A stretch of 24,707 bases of DNA from Mesotaenium endlicherianum (taxonomy: Eukaryota > Streptophyta > Zygnematophyceae > Zygnematales > Mesotaeniaceae): contig WELA01009811.1 in NCBI GenBank assembly GCA_009602735.1, positions 117,647 through 142,353 of the forward strand, in the 5' to 3' direction. Of this stretch, positions 1 to 10,521 are shown piece by piece. Made by a program: the position numbers and the translations under genes. How positions within the stretch are numbered: the stretch's first letter is position 1; each line of letters starts with the position of its first letter. The notes under the pieces are model-generated. The model was not told the origin of the DNA. It ran no database searches and saw nothing but the letters and a program-made list of their open reading frames with translations.

Positions 1-2893
1 TGCCCCTTTCACTCTTACTCTGCCAATCTGTCTGAGGGTGATAGGAAGTGCTCATACTGAGCTTGGTCCCCATCAAAGTAAACAATGACCGCCAAAAGTT
101 GCTAGTAAACCTTGGATCTCGATCTGAAACAATCACCTTCGGCAACCCATGTAGCCTAAAAATATGATCAAAGAATAGCCGTGCCACATCTGCTGCCGTA
201 GAAGTCTCCTTCATGGGAATGAAGTGAGCCATCTTGCTGAGTCGATCAGACACAACCCAAATTGCATCGTGCCCTTGACCACTGACTGGTAACGATGTGA
301 TGAAGTCCATAGCAATCTGCTCCCAAGGGTACTCTGGAATAGGCAGGGGCCGCAATGTACCTCCCTTCTTTTGATTTGGTGTCTTGTTTCTCTGGCACGC
401 ATCGCAACTCCTGATCCACTCCTCGATGTCTTTGTCCATATTTCTCCAGTAGTATTCCCGCTTCAGCACGCTTGCCGTCTTCTCGCTTCCAAAGTGTCCA
501 GCATATAAGCAGTCATGATGCTCCGCAAGTAGTAAGTCTCGTAGCTCCTTGATGTCAGGTACCACCACTCTCTTGGAATCACCATAATACCATATGCCGT
601 CTTTCTTCTGCATACTCGAGTTGGACTCAGCTGCTCCACCATCAGCAAACTCTGGGTCCTCCTCATAACCTTTTTGAAGCTTCTCCTTGAAGTCCATATT
701 CTCCTTGATGACTGAGACAGCTGCAAGGTCACACCTCCTGGATAAAGCGTCTGCAGGGTTGATCTTCCCAGGTAAGTACTCAATCTTGTGGTCGAACTGT
801 TGCAGAAACTCCATCCACCTTGCCTGTCTTGGTGTCAACGTTGGCTGCGTCATAAACTTCTCCAAGCTCTTGTGGTCGGTCTTGATGAACACCTTCCGGC
901 CGTCCACATAACATCGCCAAATCCTCAAAGCCTGGATAATAGCCAACATCTCCCGCTCGTGTGCTGCATAGTTTTGCTCAGCAGGACTCAACTTCCTGCT
1001 CTCATATGCCACAGGCTGCAATCCTTTGCCCTGGTCCTGGAGAAGAATGGCTCCCACTGCGAAATTTGATGCGTCCGTGATGATGGTGAAAGGAAGCTCT
1101 GGACTTGCAATTGCCAACACAGGTGCCTGTGTCAACAGCTCCTTAATCTTCTCAAAGGCTTGCTGCTCCTTGTCACCCCATAGCCACTTCTCCTGCTTCT
1201 TCAACATGTCCGTGAGCGGTGCACACACCTTGGCAAATCCTTCAATGAAACGTCGATAATAATTCGCCATGCCGAGGAAACTCCTGAGTTGATGAATATC
1301 AGCAGGTACCGGCCAATCTCTGACTGCTTGCACCTTCTTCTGCTCCACCTTGACTCCTTCAGCTCCCACTATGTGTCCAAGAAACTCGACCTCCTTGAGA
1401 CAGAAGTCGCACTTGCTCATCTTCCCATACAGCTTCTGATCTCTCAAGACCTCCAACACCTTCCTCAGATGCTCCACATGCTCTTCCAAGGTCTTCGAAT
1501 AGATCAGGATGTCGTCCAAAAATACCACCACAAACTGGTCCAAGTAGGGTCTGAAGATACTATTCATGAGTCCCATGAATGTAGCAGGTGCATTAGTCAA
1601 TCCAAAAGGCATGACTGTGAACTCGAACAAACCATAGCGAGTTCTGAAAGCAGTCTTCTGAACGTCTCCTTCCGCAATCCGTACCTGGTGATAGCCACTC
1701 CTCAAATCGATCTTCGAGAAATACTTCGCCCCGACAAGCCTGTCAATCAACTCGTCCACTCGTGGAAGTGGGTACCTGTTCTTGATGGTGACCTTGTTGA
1801 GTGCCCGGTAGTCGACACACATCCTCATAGTCCCATCCTTCTTCTTCACAAATAAGACTGGCGCTGCAAATGGAGACTCGCTGGGTCGGATGAATCCCTT
1901 CTCCAATAACTCCGTCAGTTGCTTCTTTAACTCATCCAACTCCGCAAACGATTGTCGATAGGCGGGTCTCACTGGTGGCTTGCTCCCTGGTTCCAACTCA
2001 ATCTTGTGCTCCATAGCTCTCTGTGGAGGTAATCCTGCAGGTAGTTCCTCAGGAAATACGCACTTGAACTCCTCCAACAGCGCCTTAATTTGGGCAGGCA
2101 TCTCAGCAGGCTTCTTCTCTTGAGCAGTTGGGCTCTGCTCCTTCTGAGCAAGGGGATCAGACACCACTACTTGCTCCTCCGGCGATGTACATTCGCCCAG
2201 GCTGTTAGGATTCACGCTTGCTCCATCTGATGACCTGGCCAGGGCCACCGAAACAAGGTACATCTCCTTCACCTGATTCGCCCTGCATAGCTTCTTAACT
2301 TGCAGGCTCGACAGAAGACAGTTACTTGTGGTCGTATCTACCTCCACCTGTTTCGCTGTCTCCATTCGACCATCACGCCCTTGGACTTTCACTTGTCCTG
2401 TGCTCCAGTGCACTTGAGGGTTGGCTTTCCTTAGCCATGGTCGGCCCAATATCACCTCATGGTGACCCAACTCTGCCTGCTCCATAACTTCCTTACTCCG
2501 GTGCCCCGCTACTTCCACGTGAATAGCTTCCGTAGGTGCACCACACTTGAGTCTCTGCCCATTTGCCAAAATTGCCTCCTTAGGCTCATAATGCTTCTGC
2601 ACAGGGACTCGCCACTCTTTCACCAGCTTCTTGTGCACAAAGTTTGCACTTGCGCCACTGTCGACCATACACTTCGCATTGTTGCCGTCGACCACTCCTT
2701 CCACGATGATAGGCTTGTCAACGTCTCGTCCTTTGCTTCTCGGCAGGCTCCTGGGGATAACCTCCTTGTGAGTTCTCGTCTTCACGCCAGTAGACACCCC
2801 AGAACGACTTACTGGCGTCCTCCTTTTTCCTGCTGTTGAGGTTGCTTCGCCTTCACATGACAGTCTCGAGCCAGATGTCCAAGCTTGCCGCAA
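1..2893 (-). CDS. pol: Ty3/gypsy pol polyprotein (PR-RT-RNase H-IN), open to the left edge
   Basis: This minus-strand frame is bounded upstream by a stop at 2894-2896 and I find no stop from there to the window edge, about 960 codons. It encodes the polyprotein that copies and integrates an LTR retrotransposon. Domains in order: aspartic protease with VDSGAS (about 2665-2648); reverse transcriptase with [10 protein letters not shown] near 1820 and the catalytic FLDDILI near 1500-1520; RNase H starting [13 protein letters not shown] (about 1080-1040); integrase with an HH..H/CDAC zinc finger (about 520-400), first Asp in MDF (305-307) and second Asp in SDR (122-124). The PR-RT-RH-IN order is diagnostic of Ty3/gypsy. 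It overlaps gag in the -1 frame. The third acidic residue lies at 8-10 with two extra codons before it (see findings). The integrase C-terminus and any chromodomain lie outside the window. The family call is firm; whether the element is active is unknown. Confidence 0.93.
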   Translation of the reverse strand, partial: MRQAWTSGSRLSCEGEATSTAGKRRTPVSRSGVSTGVKTRTHKEVIPRSLPRSKGRDVDKPIIVEGVVDGNNAKCMVDSGASANFVHKKLVKEWRVPVQKHYEPKEAILANGQRLKCGAPTEAIHVEVAGHRSKEVMEQAELGHHEVILGRPWLRKANPQVHWSTGQVKVQGRDGRMETAKQVEVDTTTSNCLLSSLQVKKLCRANQVKEMYLVSVALARSSDGASVNPNSLGECTSPEEQVVVSDPLAQKEQSPTAQEKKPAEMPAQIKALLEEFKCVFPEELPAGLPPQRAMEHKIELEPGSKPPVRPAYRQSFAELDELKKQLTELLEKGFIRPSESPFAAPVLFVKKKDGTMRMCVDYRALNKVTIKNRYPLPRVDELIDRLVGAKYFSKIDLRSGYHQVRIAEGDVQKTAFRTRYGLFEFTVMPFGLTNAPATFMGLMNSIFRPYLDQFVVVFLDDILIYSKTLEEHVEHLRKVLEVLRDQKLYGKMSKCDFCLKEVEFLGHIVGAEGVKVEQKKVQAVRDWPVPADIHQLRSFLGMANYYRRFIEGFAKVCAPLTDMLKKQEKWLWGDKEQQAFEKIKELLTQAPVLAIASPELPFTIITDASNFAVGAILLQDQGKGLQPVAYESRKLSPAEQNYAAHEREMLAIIQALRIWRCYVDGRKVFIKTDHKSLEKFMTQPTLTPRQARWMEFLQQFDHKIEYLPGKINPADALSRRCDLAAVSVIKENMDFKEKLQKGYEEDPEFADGGAAESNSSMQKKDGIWYYGDSKRVVVPDIKELRDLLLAEHHDCLYAGHFGSEKTASVLKREYYWRNMDKDIEEWIRSCDACQRNKTPNQKKGGTLRPLPIPEYPWEQIAMDFITSLPVSGQGHDAIWVVSDRLSKMAHFIPMKETSTAADVARLFFDHIFRLHGLPKVIVSDRDPRFTSNFWRSLFTLMGTKLSMSTSYHPQTDWQSKSERG

Positions 2894-3186
2894 CTATAGC
2901 ACGGTCCTCTCGGCTTGAAATTCTGCTGCCTGCGCTGGTACTGCACAAGTCCCAACTCCATGGGTACTGGACCTTGAACACTCGTGCTTGGCGCTTGAGA
3001 TCCAAAGTGTCGATATCCTCCAAAGTTGTGGCTGCCCCACTGCCTCTGACTATACTCCACAGCGTCGACCCTTGTTGCCAATGCCATCATTTCTCCAAGA
3101 CTGGTAGGGTCCTTGAGCGCCACTTCCTTGGCCACAGTTGGCTTGAGTCCCCTCTTGAACTTGTCCATCATCTCCGACTCGTGCAT
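2809..3186 (-). CDS. gag: Truncated Ty3/gypsy gag (C-terminal part with CCHC zinc knuckle)
   Basis: From the ATG at 3186 to the TAA at 2809 this reads 125 residues. It begins at [16 protein letters not shown], which resembles the end of the retrotransposon gag domain (the F..GL...A.EV region), and carries one nucleocapsid-type zinc knuckle, [15 protein letters not shown] complete gag would have some hundreds of residues before this point, yet the primer-binding site lies only about 50 bases upstream. The N-terminal capsid region is therefore absent. The frame is open a further 13 codons upstream to a TTG at 3225, in a low-complexity stretch rich in TTTGCATTAT, so the true start is uncertain. 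The gene overlaps pol, which is in the -1 frame. The copy is probably defective for particle assembly unless another element supplies gag. Confidence 0.85.
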   Translation of the reverse strand: MHESEMMDKFKRGLKPTVAKEVALKDPTSLGEMMALATRVDAVEYSQRQWGSHNFGGYRHFGSQAPSTSVQGPVPMELGLVQYQRRQQNFKPRGPCYSCGKLGHLARDCHVKAKQPQQQEKGGRQ

Positions 3187-3232
3187 GGATATATAATGCA
3201 AACATAATGCAAATATAATATGCAAACTAGTC

Positions 3233-3246
3233 CTGCTCCGATACCA
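3233..3246 (-). promoter_or_regulatory. Retrotransposon primer-binding site (initiator Met tRNA type)
   Basis: On the minus strand this reads TGGTATCGGAGCAG, close to the TGGTATCAGAGC type complementary to the 3' end of plant initiator tRNA-Met. It sits two bases downstream of a CA dinucleotide taken as the LTR end and just upstream of gag, which is the expected position for priming minus-strand DNA synthesis. Confidence 0.75.
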
Positions 3247-3248
3247 GA

Positions 3249-3951
3249 TGAAAGGGGCAGAGTGCCCTAGTGGAAGCGTAGTGACTCACGAGGAACAAAG
3301 CTAGTTGCAATCATACTCAAGAGTGCAGCGGCATATTGCTAAGGAAGTTTAGGAAAATTACTTGACATTTTGAGTGGCAAGAAACTGCTCACAAATGATG
3401 TAGGATGAAAGGCCTTGTCATTACAAACCCGTAGGAATTTACAGAAGTGAAAACTCATAAGAAACAAAGAAGTTATGCCTATTTATAATTTTCTGCCTAA
3501 GTTCTCCTCCCTAGGAGGAAGCTACGGATTTTCCAAGTGTTCGTCAAATCGTCCCTTCCAGAATATTCGTGAGTAAGCCAGATTAGTCTAATCTGACGTG
3601 TCGGGCCAAATTGACGTCCACATACATGCATCGACATTACTAGAATATTCTATCTTAGACGCGCTAGGCTAAACCGAAACTTCTAGGTAAATCGACCTAG
3701 TCGGCACTCCGCGTCAGCCGAACTTACGTGAAGGTTCGAGTTCATTCTAACGGGCCAGATCGCTCGACGCTGTCGGTCAATCCGACGGTCGCGCTCACCG
3801 CGAATTAAGGACAGTCGTCAACCGACCTCAAAACTAATTAAACTTCAGAAATCCGTAACTCTCTCAATACTTGACCAAATTTGACGAACTTTATATCAAA
3901 ATGACCACAAAAATGCACTCTACTTTACTATACAATCAAAACAAACTTTCA
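3249..3951 (-). repeat. 5' LTR of the Ty3/gypsy element (outer boundary approximate)
   Basis: The inner LTR end is placed at 3249 because the minus strand reads TTTCA, two bases, then the primer-binding site. On the plus strand the LTR thus starts TGAAAGGGGCAG. The outer end should be the inverted counterpart; a TTTCA at 3947-3951 fits and gives a 703-bp LTR. The partner LTR lies outside the window, so neither LTR identity nor target-site duplication can be tested. The interior holds a minus-strand TATA box (3487-3481), a short palindrome and two TGACGT motifs, as expected of a U3 promoter. The inner end is fairly secure; the outer end is a guess. Confidence 0.6.
3481..3487 (-). promoter_or_regulatory. 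TATA box of the LTR promoter
   Basis: The minus strand reads TATAAATAGGC from 3487 to 3477, a strong plant-type TATA box about 240 bases before the inner LTR end. Element transcription would then start near 3455 and run towards gag. The transcription start is inferred from usual spacing only. Confidence 0.55.
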
Positions 3952-5130
3952 TGATACTCAAAAATGCACTTCATAAACCTATGACCTTACAATTTACTAG
4001 AGATTTGAGAAGTGATTGAGTTGTTTTAGTGGCTTTCCTACCCCCCCCTTTCTTGGATCATAGAAGCACTGTACTTGCTTGCACCTGAAACTAAGAAGGT
4101 AATTAATTAGGGATAAGCAGAGTGCATATGCAACCCCACCCACCCACCGAGTCAAAAAGAAAAATGAAGAATGGAGTCATGGACTTACAAGTGAGGTTAA
4201 GAATGTATGTAGTGGATCATCTTTGTTGGGGAAAAATGCATACATAATGTTAATGCTAACAAAACACTTACATCTGATGTTCTACAAATGCCTGAGGTTG
4301 CCGTTGGCATTAGAAGTTGAGCATCACTTGTGCCAAGAAGAAGATGCATAGAGGAGCCACAAAACTACATCAGAGCAATTTTGTGGAGACAAGATTGCAA
4401 ACGATTACAACATGAATTATCATGCAAGATTTGTATTTGCTCGTACAGCAGAGGACGACGTGTGCAATCAACTATAGAAAGATTTGGCAAAAATGCTCTT
4501 ATTTGCATCGTTTTTTTTTAAAACATTTACCTTCTTTAGCTAGACAATCTCAATAATACATATATATATTCTCCTATGCGGAAAGAGTCACGATGAATCT
4601 ATTTAATATATCGTTACATGTTTGTGTTCTCCTGGACTACAAGAGTGAAAAAGAGCACATCATCTAATATTTTCGAGAAAAAATGACATAGAAAATGATC
4701 CAAGAGCCTCAACTTCACGTCAGGTCTCCTGAACTTTCATTTACTCTACCTTATGCATCAGAGCACAGGAGGAGACGGATTGCCACAGGAATGTAGACTC
4801 CTAAAAGTTAGACGCGAGGAAGTTTTGAAGTTGACCCAATATGCTTGTTGACTCAACAGTCAACTTAAGGCTGTCGAACACAGGTCGAACTGGGTCGAAC
4901 ACACTTGAAAAGCTTCACAAAGTTGCTGGACTTCGTTCTTGACCAGGCTCGCCAACTCAAGTCGTTACCCAGCCCTCGTACGTTTACTCCTGCCACAGAG
5001 CAGTACAAATTTTAACTGAGTTACTTTCAAACCATGTCTTCGCAAGCAACACCTATAGTTGTTCATGGCAGATAATTATGCCAACGGCAATGCTGATGCA
5101 CGAAAGAAGTAACTGATCTCATCGATAGAA
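3952..5130. other. AT-rich intergenic stretch between the retrotransposon and the GH26 gene
   Basis: No credible gene was seen. The stretch is AT-rich and contains a C9 run at about 4040-4048, TATATATATA near 4560-4570 and a T run at 4511-4519. The 63-codon open frame at 4330-4521 has no recognisable protein features. The promoter of the downstream GH26 gene should lie in the last few hundred bases, but no convincing TATA box was assigned. Confidence 0.5.
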
Positions 5131-6423
5131 ATGGAATGCAGCCTGACTCTTAGATTCATGCTGCTGAGCTCCGTTTGGATCCTTGGAGGACTTGCCATGG
5201 CTTCTGCTCTTGCACCCCTTGAACCAATTCACGTGGCTTGGTTTGGCGTGAGCATTGAAAATCATGAGAATATGGATGCATTTTCTTCTCGCGTTGGCTT
5301 TCAGCCAGTCTCCTTTGGCAAATTCGTCCAATTCCCTCTGCGGCAGCTTGAACTAGACGGTCTTCATAAGTTTTTGAAACAGGTGTGCCTCATAGTGCCT
5401 GCAGATTAGCAGAACATTCGCAAGTCAAAGATCTGCAGCGTGTCAGTCTTCGTTTTACTTTTACATCTTCACAGACTTGGGATGCTGCAGATTTACGACG
5501 GGCTTCTCTTTATTTAGTGGCGGAATGTTCACCAATGGGCTTCTTGCCTAAACTTCTTGTATGTCATCAGCTGCAAATCTAATGGTGATAATCAAGCTCA
5601 GCGAGATGGTGGCGAAGAACCGCCGTTTAAATCTGAACTTCGTCTCTTGAAAGGAAATGCAATACTCATTGGGGACGTCGCCTGCTTGAACTAAGCGTGT
5701 ATGAACACGCACACAATCACAGAAGCCACAAGTGAATAATATATGTCACTAGAAAATTGTTTCATCATATATAATGATAAAACACCCGCAATAGCGTGTC
5801 CACGTGCTCCCAACCGTATCCCTCGCCTGTCCAGGTGTCTATCCTGGACAGGCTCCAGCTGCATGGAGTTTTTCTCCACCTGGCATGGCCTGTAGAAGTG
5901 TATGTGACATTGGTCGCCATAGACTCTGTTTACAAGATCAAGGGGGAGGTTCACCTATCAAAGGCATCCCACCACACTGGCAGGTTGACTGTGAAATATG
6001 AGTGGACACCAGTGCTGCAAGTGTGGGGTAGGGCCACAGGGACCCTTGCAGATGTACATCCTGAGGAGTACTTGTGTGTGTGAGTTTGTGTTTGTGCATG
6101 AGTGTGTGTGTGAGTGATTGAGGGTGTCCGTATACACAGTGTATTGCTCAAATATACTGCATGTAGGTTCACCTTAGTATCTCTCATTTCCGATGCCTAT
6201 GTGCTGACAAAGGCGTGTCGAGGCAGACTGCACACATGGTGATAGTGGCATCTGATCCCCCAGTTGAAAGAGATCAAGCCCAGACTCACCTGCCTTTCGC
6301 GCGCGCGCGCGCGTGTGTGTGTGTGTGGGCGCATGCGTCTCATTTATTGTTTGAATGTGGGTTTGTCACATTCATATATCTGTGTTTCAATCATGTGTGT
6401 GCGTATGTGTGTGGATCTGTCAA

Positions 6424-6456
<33 letters not shown>

Positions 6457-9400
6457 TTCCATTGGCACTGCACTTGTGTGGTGTCCGCACGCAGCAGGAG
6501 CACCGTCCCCTATCTGGTGAGGACACGTGACACGCACTTGCCCTGTCACATGGCGCATGTTGATGCTTGCATTGACTCCACACACGCCTGCATGCATGAC
6601 AAACACCGCAGGTCGTGAAGAGGAGAGGGATCGCTCTCATCACCCTGGAGCCCGAAGACGGCCTGGAGGCCGTCACAAAGGCCGCCACCTGGCAGCTGGC
6701 AAAAGTGCTGGCACCCTATGAGAAGGCGGGGGCTTCCTTCATGGTCCGTTTTGCGCACGAAATGAACGGCGGCTGGTGGGCTCTTCCTCCCCCTCGCCTC
6801 CCCTTCCCTCCCCTCGCCTCGCCTGCCCCCCTCTCCCCTTCCCCGGCCTCCGCGCTGCTCTCCTTCTCTACCCTTCCCCCACCTTCCCCTGCCCTCGCTT
6901 TTCCTCCCACCCGAGCCAAGACTGGGCAAGCTATGCCTCCCTGCCTTCCTGCCTTGGTTGTCTGGTTGCCAAATGGCAGTCGGCCAGGGCTTGTCGCCAG
7001 CAGCAACAGCAGCAGCGTCAGAGTGCGGTCAAAAATCTTCAGCTCCCCTTTCCCCCCGCTCCCTCTCCATGCAACAGCCGCTTTTGCCGACTGTGGGCCA
7101 TTACCGCTTCTAATCTTTGCACGACGCCCCCCTGCTGCTGCTGCTGCTGCTGCTGCTACCGGCTGAGCCAAAGCTGATTTGAGCTGAGCCAGCCCATTGT
7201 AGGGCCTCACCCTCCCTCTCTGGCTCCCCGCCCGTCTCTGCTTGAGACGTGCCAGCGAGGCGAGTTGTGGGGGGGCGCTACTCTCAGGTTGGAGGTCTGC
7301 TCACTCGCTTGGAGGGCCCAGCCGAGGCTGCTCTAAGATTTAGGAGACGGCAGTGAGGGTGGGGAAGCAGCTTGTTGCAACCTTCCAAGACTAATGCTCC
7401 AAACGGGCACTCAGTGCTTGCGCTGTCATCATCCCAAAGCTCACACAACAGCACTTTACTAGAGGCACGATGAGGGGACTGGAACATGCACTGAACGGGC
7501 ACGTGCCCCCCGCGCGTGCGCGTCCGGCTGTGGCGTGCGTGGATGCATCCGTGCGTGCGTGCGTGCAATGTGTGTGTGTGTGTGTTCGTGCGTGTGCACG
7601 CATGGGTGTGCATGTGCGTGGGCCGTCCGCACCTGGCCCATGCGATCAGGTATATCTGGTCGCAGCGGCCGCTGCTGTACATTCAGAAGTTCTGCCTGGT
7701 GGCCACCATCCTGCACAAAGTGCTGCGCCAGCTGGCGATGCTGTGGGCCCCCAACAACGGCTCGGGCTACCCCTTCCTGGGCGGCAACTACAGCTGCCGC
7801 GCGCGCGCGCACGGCGCCGACTTTGACATTCTGGACACCAACGGCGATGGAGCCCTCGACATGTACGACGACATGTATGCTCCCTACTACCCGGGCGACG
7901 ATGCCGTGGACTGGGTGGGCATGACGCTCTTCTGGTGGGGCGCTACCTACCCCTTCGGGCGCAACGACAGGGCAGAGCCGTGGGCTTTTAACAACCGGGT
8001 GAGCGCATGCGTGCCTGTGTGCGTGCTTGCAAGCATGCGTGCGTGCGTGAGTGCATGCCTGCAGGTGTTTTTGTTTCTATTTGTCCGCTCCCGGGCACAG
8101 ACCTCCCGCCGCCCTCCGCCTGCTTCGCGCCGCCCGGTTCCTGCCGCCCACCTCTTGCTGCTCGCTTTCTGGCGCCTGCCTCCAGCTACCCCCGGGGGAC
8201 CGCAGCATGCCGTCCGTTACTCTCTGGGGCAGTCCATATCGGTTGAGTCTCATTTTACTACCTGGCACCTACCGCTGATCGGAGACGATATGCGAATCGC
8301 CCGCCACGTTCTGTGCCTGCAAACTGCCTTCTGTCGCTCTCTTGGGGAAACACCTGCCGCCTGTAACCTCCTGCCCTCCATCACCTGTCACATGTCTTTG
8401 GGTAGGGCAGCCCTGGGCAAGGCTCCACGGGCGTCTCCTGTCTGCTGCATAGGGTGGCGCGGTCAATTGAAGGATTGGGTAACGACAGAGGCAGCCTTGG
8501 GCGTTGATTAGCTGCTTTGCCGACGGAAGTACGGTGGCCAACTGAGGGGCCGGTTGAGTGACAGGTGTCCGCCGGGGGCACCACGAGGCAACACGGCCCG
8601 CAGAGGAGAGGGGCTGCTGCCAATCGGCGGGCACACTCGCTTGTGGTGCCTCTTTCCCCTGCGACTATCTCGCTGCATCACAGCGCTCTAGCGTGCTTCA
8701 GGCTGCGCTGTGTTAGTGCATGGAGGAGGAACATGCGCATGCTGTGGCTGTCGCTTGGGTGCAGGCTGCCTGCTGCTCGGATTTGTGTAATGTGAGCTAG
8801 TGTGTGCGAGAAGTGTGCTCTCCTCCTCCCCGCGGTTGCGAGAGAGCACACTTGTCCAGATCCTCTCAGTTGGCAGCTGCATTTGCACAGGCGCGCGCGC
8901 GCAGACCCTCATGAGGAGGGAAGGAGGGGGGGAGTTTGGGGGAGAGCGAATGTGGGAGGGAGGGAGGGAGAGGGGGGAGGAGGGGGGAGCTACAGTGTGG
9001 GGGAAAGAGCGGCAAGGGGCCAGGTGGGAGAGAGGGGATCCGGGAGGGCGTGCAACTTGCAGGCAACGGTCATGGTCGTTAAAGTGTTAAGAGGTGGCGC
9101 CACTTGGCAGCTACAGCTGCCCACAGGGGCGTCGAAGGTTGTCCAAAGTGACGGCCTGCCCTGCCCTGCCCTGGCCGCCTCCATGCCAGCTGGCAGGACG
9201 CATGCTGGATGCTGCAATGCGTGATATGTCCTGCTTTTTTGACTGCTGCTGCTGCTGCTTCATGAGCTGGTGGAGCTGTATCCTTTGGCAGGCACCGGAG
9301 AGTTGGCACCCCTGCCTACTTGTGCGCTTCTTCAAGGTCGCGCGCGTTCTGACTTGTCGACATCTGGGCCTCCTTGCCTGCCTTGCCGTGGGGGGGCCGG

Positions 9401-10461
9401 CACGTTTGTGGGGCGGCCCGGTGTGGGGGTAGGGGGGACGGCGGTTTAGGGATTTGGGTTGTGCGAGCCTGGGGGGCTGCTCTGATCCGTTGACACCTGT
9501 TCCCTTGCCCTGCCTTCCTGTGGGGTCGTCCCGGGGGGGGAGGGGGGCGATGCTGCAGCTGCGGGGGCAGCATAAGGGGGCCAGGGGCGACGAGAGCATG
9601 ATCCCCGACTTCTACGGCAGCTTCTGCGCGGACGCCGTGCACCGGAAGCCCATGGCCATCCCAGAGACGGCCGCGCTTTTCAACGCGCTGGCCCCCTGCT
9701 GCGATTCGGAGCTCGAGGTCAAGAGCTCCTGGTGAAACCAGGTGGGGTTTAGGGTTAGGTTATGGAGTCTGGGGTTTCGGGTTGAGGAACCAGGAGAATG
9801 GACAGATGGATAAGTTTGTTGTTTGTCGCCCACGCAGCGGCAGCGGATGCCCATCCCATTGCAAGCAGGTCCGTCGTTCTATCGGCAGCCGCGGCGTTTG
9901 CCCGTCTCATCACATATTGGCCCAGGTGGAAGCAAGTGACTTTATATGTGAGTCCGTCAGTTGGTCCAAAGTTGCCAGCCGCGGCGTCTGCCCGTCCCAT
10001 CATCACCAAGCCCCCCCCCCCTTCCTCCCTCTCACGGGCACGAGTGTGCCTTCCGCCCCCCCACGTTGGGTGTTGGCGTGCACGTGCTGGTGGGCTGGCG
10101 TAAGGCTAGCTGGCTTGCCCACACACGTGCGTACACGTGCGTGTGAATATGTGCCTGCCGCGTGTTCGCGTGGGTGTGTCTATTTTGTTTGAGCGTGAGT
10201 GTGGGCTTGTGGGTAGAGGGAGCGGGGGAAGCCCCAAGTGAGGGCACAAGCGCACGCGCGATGCACCCCATTTCCAAATGACCCGGTCTTTCTCCTGATG
10301 TGCAGATGGTGGTGACTGGAGGAGGGTGGGGATTCATTTTTGTGTGGTTTTACAGGTATTTAATGTGGAGGGAAGAAGACAAGATTGGGGGGACGTGTCA
10401 GAGCTCCTGCCGCAGCTAAAGATGATCGAATGGTTCGAGTGGCGCAAGCAAGAGGTCTGTA

Positions 10462-10521
<60 letters not shown>

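Noticed and set aside
1..3259. TGCCCCTTTCA at 1-11 and its inverted copy at 3249-3259, resembling terminal inverted repeats around the element.
   Set aside because: Positions 1-11 are inside the conserved integrase coding sequence, so the match is probably chance; LTR elements also do not carry such long-range terminal inverted repeats.
5796..6083. Candidate extra GH26 exon within intron 1.
   Set aside because: Exon 1 joins exon 2 directly in phase and gives a continuous family-like sequence, so an extra exon is not needed.
6344..6929. Many overlapping open frames on both strands.
   Set aside because: They arise from GT repeats and C-rich tracts that lack stops; the His-Thr, Cys-Val and Pro-Ser compositions mark them as repeat artefacts. 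Only the GH26 exon 2 frame has conserved motifs.
7284..7812. Minus-strand frames of 117-132 codons.
   Set aside because: They are antisense to GH26 intron 2 and exon 3 and are rich in His/Thr from a GCGT/GTGT repeat.
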